NCBI GenBank assembly: GCA_934772045.1
Contig: CAKVMH010000001.1
Coordinates: 248,001 to 312,000 of the forward strand
Source: an uncultured Clostridia bacterium
GTDB lineage: Bacteria > Bacillota > Clostridia > Christensenellales > UBA1242
Length of the DNA: 64,000 nt
Direction: 5' to 3'
This document shows positions 49,873 through 61,100 of this stretch, piece by piece. Below the pieces are notes generated by a model, which was not told the DNA's origin, made no database searches, and was given only the letters and a program-made list of their open reading frames with translations. Made by a program: the position numbers and the translations under genes. Positions within the stretch are counted from its first letter, which is position 1; each line of letters begins with the position of its first letter.

Positions 49873-52800
49873 ATGAAAAAGAAAAAGTATTTACTTTTTG
49901 TTTTGAGCTTGATTTTTTTGTGCTCAGCAATTTTTGTTTTTAATCCATTTTCTTTCAAAAGCACATCAGCTTCAACTGAAGATGGAAGTCTAAATGATTT
50001 TTTGCAGTTTGAACAGCAAATTAAGGATTTAAACAGTGAAGACGAACTCATGTTAAACAATAACGAAACACTGTTAAATAATAACGAAAACTTGTTGTCA
50101 GTGCTAAGCGAATCCGACGATTCAAATTCGGATTTAGGCGATTCTTTAATTTTCTCAGACGATGAAAATGAAGAAAGTGAATTTTATCTTAAAAGGCTTA
50201 TTGTCCAAGGCAATATCACAAACAATTTCGGTGCAACAAAGGACATTTGTTACAAAAACCTTCACGTTTTGTGTTACCCAACTGAACAAGCAACCGCATA
50301 TGCTTATGGGCAATTCAAAAAAGCAAATTACAATGTAATTATTGATAAATATGAAACTGCCGATAGTTATGCGGATACTGATTACGACTACACTTCCTAC
50401 ACCGACAGCTGGAGCGCAGAAGCAATTGACGTTGGTGGCTTTAGGCAATATTTAACCGATAACAATGTGAATAATGAGGTCGTTGTAGCCGTCCTTGACA
50501 CTGGCATAAACACTTCACATGAAATGTTTAAAGATAGGTTGTTAAAAGACGAAAACGGGAAAATTGTAGGCTATTCTTATTACAATTCTACATACCAATA
50601 TAGCTACGATAATCTGTCATTTGATTCAAGCGACACAAGTAAATACAGTTTTGAAGATGATGGAGGCCATGGCACACACGTTGCCGGTATAATTTGTAAC
50701 CTAACACCAGCCAATGTTAAAATTTTGCCAATCAAAATCGGTAATTCAGCTGGGAGAGGCACTAGCACTTCGATACTAACGGGATATTTAAAGGTGATAG
50801 AGGTCTATTCAAAAAAATATAACATTGTTAGCACAAATTTAAGTTTCTCTGGTGCAGGGAAAGATTCAGAAAGTGATAAAAATTTATTTAACAAGAAATG
50901 TTATGAACCATTATTGGCTTTAAACATTTTACCGATAACGGCAGCAGGGAATGAAACCAACGAAAACAACATCGAAGGGTTAAAGGCTGTGGTCGTTTCA
51001 GCCTTAGAAGAAAATAGTAAGCACTACTCATTAGCTGACTATTCAAATTATGGCAAAATTGTGGATATTTCAGCCCCAGGCACCCGTATTAATTCGGCAT
51101 ACATTTCAGATACAGATAGTGCGGTAACCGATGTGTATGAATCACTTAATGGCACATCAATGGCTTCACCACAAGTTGCAGGCGCAGTGGCATTGTTAAA
51201 TTTAAACCCAAGCTTTTCAAGCCTTTCCGCTTCCGAGATTGAACAAACATTGTATGATTTATCTTTAGATCTGGGTAAACCAGGGTACGATACATATTAT
51301 GGGTATGGCATGCTCAACTTAAAGTATTTTGAAATGCCTAACACCCAAGCAAATTTGTCATTTTATAAAGATGGTGAGTTAATCTCCGACGAGGAAAATG
51401 AAAGCTGTATAAATTTTGAAGATAAAATGACATTGACAATCACAAGCTCGGACAAAGATTTCCAAATATTTTACACCACCGATAAAACAATACCAACAAA
51501 AGCAAAAAGCTTAAATTCTTCAATCCCTACAGCTGATTACATAGGAAGTTATACTACAGATTTGAAAGTGCCAAATATAATTTATCTTTATGTTATAGGA
51601 TTAAAGGTGGTTGACAACAAAATTGTTGCCCGCACAAATTTATACAATATTTCATTTTTTAACATTAACACCCCAATAGAAGATTGTTTTGAAATAGACA
51701 GTGATGGAACTCTGACCAATTATATTGGGAACTACAAAGAGTTAACTATACCTGGAACAATTAAAGGTCTAGAGGTAAAAAAACTCGGATATTCGTTATT
51801 TAAAGGTTCAAACCTTCAATCTGTCACTTTGCCAGAATCATGTACGGGTATTTCAGGATATGTGTTTAAAAATTGTAAAGATTTAAAATATATTTATGCC
51901 CCAGGGGTTGTAAAAATCTGGTTTGCTGGTTTTACGAATTGCACATCTTTAACCTCAGTTTCCGATCAAGCTCCACCAGCAGGCACAACCACAGGCGCAT
52001 ATCTCCCTAATTATACTATAACTATGGGAGCAATATTTTTTAATTGTATAAATTTAAAGACTGTTAGTTTATCCAAATTAAAAGCAGTTGAATTGAAAGA
52101 TTTTTATGGTTGTTCAAGTTTGGAATATGTCAACCTTCCAGCAGTTACTTCTATTGGCGACTATGGTTTTGCGTTCTGCACAAATTTAACTGGGTTTAAC
52201 ATTGGTGAAACATTGGAAACAATTGGCAATGGTGTTTTTGGTAAATGTTCCAATTTAAAAACTTTCACAGTTGACGCAAATAATGCAAATTTTTATACCG
52301 ATGGGCTTGGTTTATATTCTAAAGATTCACTTGTAAGCTTTGCTTCTGGCAACAAAAATATTGACTATTCAATTTTGAGTTCAGTCACTATAGGCGGTAC
52401 AACTTATAACATTACTACGATTCCTGAATACGTATCAAGCGAATCAAGTTTGACAAGCTTAACTATCCCTGAGTCAATCAATTACATAGGGAAATTTGCC
52501 TTCTCTCGCATTGGCACCCTATATTACAATGCTATTAATTGTGTATCGACCGGATATATGAGTAAAGATGCCGCTGGTGTACCTACAGTAGGTGCAGTTA
52601 TTGATAATATTGGAACAATTGTTATAGGGGAGAATGTTCAGCAGGTTCCTGAAAGGCTATTCCAATGGAGTATCTTTTCTAATGTTATCATCAATTCGTA
52701 TTCGACAATTTTTGGGGAATATTGTTTTCGTGGTGAAGATAAACTAAAAAATAAATTAGTGTTTAATTTTGATGAACAAATTGATTTGGATTACTTAAAT

Positions 52801-55260
52801 ATGTGTGCGGATACGGCTTTAATGATGATTGGTGGCATTAACTATATTTATGCAAAAAGGAACGATGTTCCAGTTGAATCAAATTATTGGACTTCAGCGT
52901 TAACATATAAAACCTATGATTCAGACTCGGGTTATTGGATTTACAGCAAAACAAAACTTGAGACAAACAGTCACACTATAACCACAAGTACAAACGGCAA
53001 TGGCACAATAACTCCGTCAGGAAATGTCTCCGTCAATGAAGGGACAAGCCAAACCTTCACATTTGAACCAAACGTCGGTTACCGCGTAAAGAGCGTGATT
53101 GTTGACGGTGTAGCCTTAGAGGGCGAAGAATTAACAAATGCGATAAGCGATGGTTACACATTTACAAATGTTACTGAGAACCACGCAATTACTGTTGAAT
53201 TTGAAATACAAACTTTCACAATTAAAGCCAGTGCTGGTGTCAATGGTTCAATCAGCGACGTTGGTGATAACGAAGTAAATTATGGTGACAGCAAAAAGTT
53301 TACATTCACGGCTAACACTGGATACTATGTAAAAAGCATAATAGTTGACGGCACACCTTTATCAGAAACAGCCTTAGAAAATGCCATTAACAATGGTTAC
53401 ACATTCACAAACGTTACCCAAAACCACACTATTAGTGTTGAGTTTGAAATACAAACTTTCACAGTTTCGGCTTCAAAAGTGGGCGGTGGAACGATAAGCC
53501 CAAGTGGAAACATCTCAGTAGATTTTGGGTCTAGCCTGACTTTCACATTTACGGTGGGCGCAGATTACCATATAAAGAGTTTGACTGTTGACGGCGTAGA
53601 ATTAACAGAAGAGGCATTAGTGGACGCCATCAACAATGGATATACATTTACAAATATAAGCGAAAATCACACTATTAAAATAGTGTTTGAAATTGACAGT
53701 TACCTAATTACGGCCAGCGCGGGCGATAATGGCGCGATTAGTCCGTCTGGGAGCGTGCCTGTAGACGCTGGAGCAAATCAAACATTTACATTCACGCCTG
53801 ACATTGGCTACAAAATCGGCAACATACAAGTTGACGGCGAAGATTTGGGCGAAATTCCTAGCTACACTTTTAAAAATGTTAAAGAACAACATACAATATC
53901 TGTAAGTTTTGTTAAAATTGTTAGCACAATCACCGCAACAGCTGGCAAAAATGGCACGATTTCCTCATCTGGAACACAAAGCATAGAGTATGGTGAAAGT
54001 GTCACTTACATATTTAAACCGAATACTGGCTACAAGGTTAAAGATGTTCTGGTTAATGGTGAATCGAAGGGTGCTATCGAAAGTTACACATTCAGCGATG
54101 TTTTAACGGATCAAACAATTCATGTAGAATTTGAAAAAAAAGTTTTAACAATCAATGTCATATGCGGTGAACATGGCAGTATTGCACCAACCGGAACTAA
54201 TGGCGTTGTAAATGTTGAGTATGGTGATAGTATAACATTTACGATTACTCCAGACGAAGGATATGGGATTGACTACATCAAATTAAACGATGTTGAAATT
54301 GACATTAAAGACACTATTGTTTTTGGAAATGTAACAGAAAATCAAAAGATTGAAGTTGTTTTCACAAATAGTTATTTAATCAGTTCGGATGTTAGTGCTG
54401 GCAACGGTACAATTACACAATCAACAATGGTTGGATATGGCGACAGTGTAACATTTACAATCACACCAGATGAAGGGTACAATATTAAAGATGTCAAAAT
54501 TGACGGTGTTAGTGTGGGTGCAGTAAGTTCTTACATTTTCACCAATGTTAAAAAGGTTTACACAATCTCGGTTGAATTTGAAATTAAAAAATTCAATATA
54601 ACTGTCAATGTGGAAGGACAAGGAAATTTAAGTTGCGATAGCACACTTGAAAATGTACCTTACGGCGAAAGCAGAGTGTTTACAATTTCCGCCTACGAAG
54701 GCTGGGAGTTTAACAAAGTTTATGTAAATGAAGAGGTTATTGATGTTAGCAACAACGCGTTGACAATAAGTCAAATTGATAAGGATATAACCATTCGAGC
54801 AGTGTTCACTGAAAAGGTTAAAGAACCAGTAATCGAACCTGAAACAGATAACAAAACCACAACAAACAGCGTTGACACAACAACTATTGCAATTATTTGT
54901 GGTTCTGCAGTGTTTGCTTTATTGTTGGCAGGGGTGCTTATAAAAGTCTTTAAAAATAAAAATAGGAAAACTGCAATAACTTTGTCCACTCCAAATGAAA
55001 CAATTAATAATGTTCAACCACAGCCGGACAACGCATACAGTGAGCCAAGCCAATCTCAACCGGCAAATTATGTTGAGCAGGTGCAAGACCCATGGTTATT
55101 GCAGGCAAGAAATTTTGCTCAAAGTAGGCAAAACGACTTTATTGCATTCTGCAATAGGTATAGCCTTGATTACAGCAATAATTACGATAAAGCAGTTTCA
55201 TCGTATTATCGGGCTTATTTAAAGTATTTACAATCAAAAAATCCATCTAATAAAAATTGA
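49873..55260 (+). CDS. Subtilisin-like surface protease with BspA leucine-rich and InlB-type repeats
   Basis: The 1,795-residue protein has a signal peptide (about 1-35), a propeptide, and an S8 protease domain (about 200-480). The catalytic residues are Asp209 (VLDTGIN), His266 (GGHGTHVAG) and Ser429 (NGTSMASPQ); oxyanion Asn is 360 (AAGNE). A chitobiase-C-like FYTTDKTIPT segment, BspA-type leucine-rich repeats (about 612-1000), and about nine InlB/Bacterial-repeat units of 65-85 residues (about 1034-1650; GNGTITPSG, YTFTNVTENHTI themes) follow. A membrane helix (about 1671-1693) and 100-residue tail with a WLLQARNFA motif end it; there is no LPxTG. RBS AGGGG. Confidence 0.92.
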   Translation: MKKKKYLLFVLSLIFLCSAIFVFNPFSFKSTSASTEDGSLNDFLQFEQQIKDLNSEDELMLNNNETLLNNNENLLSVLSESDDSNSDLGDSLIFSDDENEESEFYLKRLIVQGNITNNFGATKDICYKNLHVLCYPTEQATAYAYGQFKKANYNVIIDKYETADSYADTDYDYTSYTDSWSAEAIDVGGFRQYLTDNNVNNEVVVAVLDTGINTSHEMFKDRLLKDENGKIVGYSYYNSTYQYSYDNLSFDSSDTSKYSFEDDGGHGTHVAGIICNLTPANVKILPIKIGNSAGRGTSTSILTGYLKVIEVYSKKYNIVSTNLSFSGAGKDSESDKNLFNKKCYEPLLALNILPITAAGNETNENNIEGLKAVVVSALEENSKHYSLADYSNYGKIVDISAPGTRINSAYISDTDSAVTDVYESLNGTSMASPQVAGAVALLNLNPSFSSLSASEIEQTLYDLSLDLGKPGYDTYYGYGMLNLKYFEMPNTQANLSFYKDGELISDEENESCINFEDKMTLTITSSDKDFQIFYTTDKTIPTKAKSLNSSIPTADYIGSYTTDLKVPNIIYLYVIGLKVVDNKIVARTNLYNISFFNINTPIEDCFEIDSDGTLTNYIGNYKELTIPGTIKGLEVKKLGYSLFKGSNLQSVTLPESCTGISGYVFKNCKDLKYIYAPGVVKIWFAGFTNCTSLTSVSDQAPPAGTTTGAYLPNYTITMGAIFFNCINLKTVSLSKLKAVELKDFYGCSSLEYVNLPAVTSIGDYGFAFCTNLTGFNIGETLETIGNGVFGKCSNLKTFTVDANNANFYTDGLGLYSKDSLVSFASGNKNIDYSILSSVTIGGTTYNITTIPEYVSSESSLTSLTIPESINYIGKFAFSRIGTLYYNAINCVSTGYMSKDAAGVPTVGAVIDNIGTIVIGENVQQVPERLFQWSIFSNVIINSYSTIFGEYCFRGEDKLKNKLVFNFDEQIDLDYLNMCADTALMMIGGINYIYAKRNDVPVESNYWTSALTYKTYDSDSGYWIYSKTKLETNSHTITTSTNGNGTITPSGNVSVNEGTSQTFTFEPNVGYRVKSVIVDGVALEGEELTNAISDGYTFTNVTENHAITVEFEIQTFTIKASAGVNGSISDVGDNEVNYGDSKKFTFTANTGYYVKSIIVDGTPLSETALENAINNGYTFTNVTQNHTISVEFEIQTFTVSASKVGGGTISPSGNISVDFGSSLTFTFTVGADYHIKSLTVDGVELTEEALVDAINNGYTFTNISENHTIKIVFEIDSYLITASAGDNGAISPSGSVPVDAGANQTFTFTPDIGYKIGNIQVDGEDLGEIPSYTFKNVKEQHTISVSFVKIVSTITATAGKNGTISSSGTQSIEYGESVTYIFKPNTGYKVKDVLVNGESKGAIESYTFSDVLTDQTIHVEFEKKVLTINVICGEHGSIAPTGTNGVVNVEYGDSITFTITPDEGYGIDYIKLNDVEIDIKDTIVFGNVTENQKIEVVFTNSYLISSDVSAGNGTITQSTMVGYGDSVTFTITPDEGYNIKDVKIDGVSVGAVSSYIFTNVKKVYTISVEFEIKKFNITVNVEGQGNLSCDSTLENVPYGESRVFTISAYEGWEFNKVYVNEEVIDVSNNALTISQIDKDITIRAVFTEKVKEPVIEPETDNKTTTNSVDTTTIAIICGSAVFALLLAGVLIKVFKNKNRKTAITLSTPNETINNVQPQPDNAYSEPSQSQPANYVEQVQDPWLLQARNFAQSRQNDFIAFCNRYSLDYSNNYDKAVSSYYRAYLKYLQSKNPSNKN

Positions 55261-55272
55261 TGTGATAACATT

Positions 55273-55302
55273 AAAAGGTAACTTTAATAGGTTGCCTTTT
55301 TT
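55273..55302 (+). terminator. Terminator of the protease gene
   Basis: AAAAGGTAAC, 8-base loop, GTTGCCTTTT, T run. Confidence 0.85.
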
Positions 55303-55473
55303 GTCGTTATTGTAAAATATGTTGCAATATTGCTTCTAAATTTCTATGTGTCTTCAATTTAATGCAGTTCAAATGCTTGGGCTATTAGTATATATTACTA
55401 AGCAAAATGAAAGCAAATTAAGTGCTCTATACAATATGAAAATATTTAAACAAAAATCAAATTTTTAAAACAC

Positions 55474-55502
55474 TTGTTAAATTTGTACATTTGATGTAAA
55501 AT
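55474..55502 (+). promoter_or_regulatory. uvrB promoter, leaderless geometry
   Basis: TTGTTA (55474-55479), a 17-base spacer and TAAAAT (55497-55502), 6 bases before the ATG. No LexA-type box is seen. Confidence 0.7.
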
Positions 55503-55508
55503 AAAACT

Positions 55509-57464
55509 ATGGAATATAGGAAATTTGAACTTAAATCTAAATACAAACCAACAGGTGACCAACCACAAGCGATTGCGTCATTGGTTGAGGGTATAAACGA
55601 TGGATTGACCAGCCAAGTTTTAAAAGGCGTAACCGGAAGTGGCAAAACTTTTACAATGGCAAATGTCATTGCGCAAGTGAACCGTCCAACTTTGGTGCTT
55701 GCACATAACAAAACTTTGGCTGCACAATTGTGTAATGAGTTTAGGGAGTTTTTCCCTAACAATAGGGTTGAATTTTTTGTTTCGTATTACGATTATTATC
55801 AGCCAGAAGCCTACATTGTTTCAAGCGATACCTATATTGAAAAGGATATGAGCGTAAACGACGAAATTGACAAGCTTCGTTTGAGTGCCACCAGCAGTTT
55901 GCTTGAAAGGAGCGATACAATTGTTGTTGCGTCAGTTTCGTGTATTTATGGTTTAGGTGAACCAAAAGAGTTTTTAGATTTACACATTTCTTTGCGTGTT
56001 GGTGACAAAATGCCACGTGAAGAGCTTATTAAAAGGCTTATCAGCATACAATATGAACGCAACGATGTAGATTTCCATCGAAGCACCTTCCGCGCACGCG
56101 GGGATGTTGTGGATATTTTCCCAGCCGACAGCAGTGAACACGCTATTCGTGTTGAATTTTTTGATGACGAAATTGAAGCAATAAGCGAATTTGAAGTGGT
56201 GACAGGGCATGTTATCGACAGGTTAAAGCATGCTTCAATTTTCCCTGCAAGCCACTATGCGGTGGGGAGCGAAAAATTGCAACAGGCACTCGAACAAATT
56301 AAAACCGACGCCAATGCGCGTGAACAATTCTTTGCAGAACAAGGTAAATATATTGAAGCACAACGAATTAAGGAACGCACCAATTACGACATTGAAATGA
56401 TGCAAGAAATGGGCTATTGTTCGGGTATTGAAAACTATTCGCGCTATTTTGATGGGCGTGAACCAGGCGAACCACCTTACACTTTGCTCGATTATTTCCC
56501 AAAAGGTTTCTTGCTTTTTGTGGACGAAAGCCACATAACGCTTCCACAAGTGCGCGGTATGTATAATGGCGACCGTGCGCGCAAAACAAGCCTTGTAGAT
56601 TATGGTTTCCGTTTGCCAAGTGCGTATGACAACCGTCCACTCAATTTTGAAGAGTTTAATAGGCGCATTGGTCAAGCAATTTATGTTTCAGCCACACCAA
56701 ATGAGTATGAATTGGGGCTTTCTGGCAACACTGTTGAGCAAATTATCCGCCCAACTTACTTGTTGGATCCTGAAATTGAAGTTCGTCCAAGCAATGGGCA
56801 AGTGGATAATTTATTTGATGAAATTACAAAAACAGTTGCTAAAAAAGGTAAAGTTTTGGTGACCACTTTAACCAAGAAAATGGCGGAAGATTTATGCACA
56901 TATTTTGGTGAAAATGGTGTTCGTGTTAAATACTTGCACAGCGACATTGACACACTTGAACGCGTTAAAATCATCAACGAATTGCGTGCAGATGAATTTG
57001 ACGTTTTAGTGGGCATAAATTTGTTGCGTGAAGGGTTAGATTTGCCAGAAGTTACATTGGTTGCCATTTTAGATGCAGACAAAGAAGGCTTTTTAAGGAG
57101 TGCCACATCATTAATTCAAATCATTGGTAGGGCAGCGCGTAACAGTGAAAGTAAGGTTATAATGTACGCTGACAGCATAACAGAAAGCATGAAGAAGGCC
57201 ATCGATGAAACAAATTATAGGCGCGCAAAACAACAGGCTTATAATGAAGAACATCATGTCAAACCTATGACAATCAAAAAAGGAATTGTCGACTCACTTA
57301 AAATTAGGATAGATGACGATAACAAAAAGATGACCAAGCCAGAAATTGCAAAACAAATTGAGCAAATGAAAGGCATGATGAATACTGCATCAAGCCAACT
57401 CGACTTTGAAACCGCAATAAAACTGCGCGACGAAATTGCAAAACTAAAACGCAAACTCCGCTAA
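55509..57464 (+). CDS. uvrB: Excinuclease ABC subunit B
   Basis: UvrB (651 residues) is the damage-verifying helicase-like subunit of nucleotide excision repair. Walker A is GVTGSGKTFT; the beta-hairpin region has FFVSYYDYYQPEAYI; DESH-type Walker B is VDESHIT; helicase motifs V/VI include GINLLREGLDLPE and QIIGRAARN. The C-terminal UVR domain, which binds UvrC, is present (IEQMKGMMNTASSQLDFE start). UvrA is not adjacent in this window. Confidence 0.97.
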   Translation: MEYRKFELKSKYKPTGDQPQAIASLVEGINDGLTSQVLKGVTGSGKTFTMANVIAQVNRPTLVLAHNKTLAAQLCNEFREFFPNNRVEFFVSYYDYYQPEAYIVSSDTYIEKDMSVNDEIDKLRLSATSSLLERSDTIVVASVSCIYGLGEPKEFLDLHISLRVGDKMPREELIKRLISIQYERNDVDFHRSTFRARGDVVDIFPADSSEHAIRVEFFDDEIEAISEFEVVTGHVIDRLKHASIFPASHYAVGSEKLQQALEQIKTDANAREQFFAEQGKYIEAQRIKERTNYDIEMMQEMGYCSGIENYSRYFDGREPGEPPYTLLDYFPKGFLLFVDESHITLPQVRGMYNGDRARKTSLVDYGFRLPSAYDNRPLNFEEFNRRIGQAIYVSATPNEYELGLSGNTVEQIIRPTYLLDPEIEVRPSNGQVDNLFDEITKTVAKKGKVLVTTLTKKMAEDLCTYFGENGVRVKYLHSDIDTLERVKIINELRADEFDVLVGINLLREGLDLPEVTLVAILDADKEGFLRSATSLIQIIGRAARNSESKVIMYADSITESMKKAIDETNYRRAKQQAYNEEHHVKPMTIKKGIVDSLKIRIDDDNKKMTKPEIAKQIEQMKGMMNTASSQLDFETAIKLRDEIAKLKRKLR

Positions 57465-57480
57465 GTATTAATTTTAAAAA

Positions 57481-57506
57481 TGCACCAATTTCTTGGTGTA
57501 TTTTTT
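57481..57506 (+). terminator. uvrB terminator
   Basis: TGCACCAA, loop TTTC, TTGGTGTA, then six T. Confidence 0.88.
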
Positions 57507-58126
57507 CATATTCAAAAAACATCACTTACATCTTTAGTCGAAGAAAAGCAATTATTCATGTTCCTTTTGATGTGTGGAAAAGAGTGCTAAAATGAGTGCG
57601 AAAATTAATAAAAATAATAAAAAATAAATAAAAAATGCGAAAAATCATAAAAAATTAATAAAAAAATGATAAAATAAATAAAATTTTTTAATTTTTAATA
57701 ATTTTTATTTTAATTTTTTAATTAAAAAACGAATTTTATTTTGAATATTTTTTTGAACCTGTTTTTATTTATAATTTTTTATTTTCGTATTTCGTTTAGT
57801 TTGCTTAAATTTAAGGAAAAAATGAAATTTTAAAAATATTTGAATAAAATTAATTAATTTTTCAATTTTTCACCGATTAATTAAAAAATTAATTTAACTT
57901 TAACAAAATTAAATTTTTGATAACATTCAAATAATATTCAAAAAAATTAGTTTCTTTTATTTATATATTTTTAATACAATTGTTTGATTTTTTTGTCGAA
58001 ATAGTATAAAATACTATTAAGTAAATTTAATGATTTTGGCGTGATTTAGTTTGGCTTGACAACAAACTAAATTTTTGCAATTAAATTGAAATATTTACTT
58101 TAACGATGAAATTTGGAGATGCGTGT
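57507..58126. other. 620-bp extremely A+T-rich gap before the giant surface gene
   Basis: From 57590 to 58030 nearly every base is A or T, with A and T runs. No gene is seen. A 19-bp palindrome AATAGTAT-AAA-ATACTATT (58000-58018) contains a TATAAAAT -10-like box, and TTGACA occurs at 58056, so regulation of the following gene probably lies here. Confidence 0.65.
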
Positions 58127-61100
58127 ATGATGAAAGTTAGCAAAAGAACTGGTAAAATTATTGTAACATCAATCGTCACATTTTTGATGGCTTGTCTTTT
58201 TGTGTTTACAGGTGTGGCTGTTGTTGTTTCGGTAAAAAAGAAAAGTCAAGGGAAGGGTAGCATCACACCAACCAACCCAATAGTGTGGTCGGTTGACGAT
58301 TACGATGGTGAACAGCCTAACACACTCAACTGGTTAAGTGGGGATAGCTTTGCAAACCGTGGTAGCAAAGCATACACCATAAACTCAGCTGAATCGTTTT
58401 TGAAATTCATTGAGATAGTAAATAGTGACTCAGCAACTGAGTACAACTATTTCAAGGATTACACAATATATCTCAACAAATCCATCAACATGAATGGTTA
58501 CCATATTTCATCAATAGGTAAAAAGATAACAGAAGATGGAAAAACCTTCTCATCATTCCAAGGTGTATTCGATGGTTCATACTACACAATTCAAAATGCA
58601 GTAATAGATGGCAATGGTTTATTCGGTTACACAGAAAATGCAACAATTAAAAACATTGGCTTATACAACTGCACGATAGACAGTGCTGAACAATATGTCG
58701 GTGGCATCTTAGGTGAAGGCGTAAACACAACAATTGAAAACACATTTGTTCGCTTAGGTTCAATTAAATCTAACAAAACCCTTGGTGGTATTGCAGGTAA
58801 GATAACAATTGATCGTACCCTAAACAGCACAGTTCCACAAGACATAATTCGCAACAGCTTTGTAGACAGTACATTGACATCAAACAGCCTTGCAGGCATA
58901 GTAGGTGAAATAGTATCTAAAGACAACGCAATGGAAAACGGCGGTGTAGTGTCTAACTGTTACTTCTCAACAGGCAAACGTGCATATTACACAAACAACA
59001 TGCGCATAAGGTACACAAACATATTAGCATTAGAACAATCTAAAGATTTCAGCTCATTCAATGTACGTACATACTCTCCAAGCCTACTCAGGGAAACCAA
59101 CGCATGGACAAACTATACATACATTGAAGGCAGTAAAGCACTTAATTTCAACTATCCACTACTTGCAGAATTTGTAAAAGTGTTCATGACAGGTTCATCA
59201 TACGAAAACGTAACAGTAAAGAACGGCGAAGTTAAAAACGCAACTACACTTTACGACGCATTTAAATCTGTAGAAGCGAACGAACAAGCAGAAGTAAACA
59301 TCATTGTTGAAAAAGTGTTCATGAATGAAACTGCTGTTGCTGGCGAGGAAACAACAATTAAACTGAATTCGACAGTGGACACTATGATTTTAAGGGGTGA
59401 GAAGTCACCTCAAACACTTTTTGTCAGCACCGACGCTTCAACACTTGTGCTTGGTGATACTAACGCAACATCATCAACTCCAGCCCTTGTGCTTGACGGT
59501 GACCGCGATAGGGTTGAAAAACAGGGCCTTAAATCTGGCGTTATGGTTATGGCTGAAGGCAAGGACTTTAAAATGGGCAAAAACGTTGTCATTCAAAACA
59601 ACGTTAATAATGTAAGCCCATACGGCGGTGGCTTGCTTGTTATCGCAACCGAACAAGGCAACCCAACTGGCGACACAGAACTTGTAATTGATGGCGGTGT
59701 AATTCAAAACTGTAAAGCAAACAACGGCGGTGGCTTAGTCGTTTTAAATACTAACAGCGTTATCAACAACATGACAATCTCAAACAATGAAGGCGGTGGT
59801 ATATCTTTTGAAAACTTGACATCTAAAGAAGAATACGAAGCTTTGCGCGGTTTAATGGGCTTTGAAAAAATCTCAAAATCAAAACCTAGCCTTATGGACT
59901 ACTCTGACAACAAGCAGTTCACAAGCAATTATGGGTTTACAAGCCAAAAAATAACCAGTTCAAAAATTTCAGGCAATAGTAGATCGGGTGAGAGTTACAC
60001 TGGGGGTGTTTTAGGCATCGGACAAAATCAAAGACCAAATTGTGGTGGTGGTGTTAGAGCGGTAACGTCTAAGGGTAATTCAACTTTGACAATTGAAGGC
60101 ACTGAGATTTCAAGCAATTACTGTAGCAATCTTGGTGGAGGCGTATTCTTCGGTGATAATGACGCTGATCAAGATGGTGGCAATAAATTAAGTTTAAAAG
60201 GTGCAACTATCAAAAACAACGAAGCAGGAAGCCATGGCGGTGGTATCTATGTTATCGGTACAATAGAAACACCGGCATCAAGTGCAAAAACCACAATAAA
60301 TAGCAATGTGTGCAGTGATTTGACTAGTGATGGCCTTAATGTTTATCGTGCAAATTCTAATCAATCAAAAAATTATGGGAATGGTAAAACACTGTTTACA
60401 GTTAAACCTTATTTGCCAGGTGGTGGGGGTAGTCAATTTGTAAGTTTTTATGATGCCAACTATCCAAATATGGATTCAGCTGTAGCGACATTGAGATATA
60501 CAACTAAAGAACAGTATGGCAGTTACAAAACCACTGATAAACAAATTAATATTTATCCTTCAACTGCTTATGGAGGGTCAACAGATGTAGCTAATGGTGC
60601 ATATACGGTTGATAATGGTTGGAAATCTTGTGGTTGGTCAGTTTGGAGTGATATTTCAGACGTTGAGGGACTTACAAGTAATAGTTTGAATGACATTACT
60701 TATCCAGCTACTTACTATATGATATACAAAAGAACAATTACATATAAATATGGGTATCAAGGTAGCCAAAGTGTAACTGGCGACCAATATTGTAGTTATG
60801 ATATACGCAATCCAAAAGGTGTGACTGTGCCAACTATTTCAGCTTCATCTGATTTACCAGGTTGGACATATAAAGGCATGGCATTAGATACGTCTAGTAC
60901 AGTTTATGGGGCAGGTACCAGTGCAGAATTCTCAGCAAGAGATTCTGCGACTTATTACGCTGTTTATGAAAAAGACTTTACAATTAATTATTTGAATGGC
61001 GCAAGTGATGCATCACAAGTTTCTGGCACAACTTCGTCTGACACAATTACTGCAGGATATTTCAGCAAGGGGACTACTTGTCTTTTTAAGGTTGATGGTA

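Noticed and set aside
49534..49876. Two plus-strand frames of 71-90 codons
   Set aside because: They encode the 36-bp tandem repeat and dispersed repeats, with monotone Tyr/Phe/Lys composition and no ribosome binding site.
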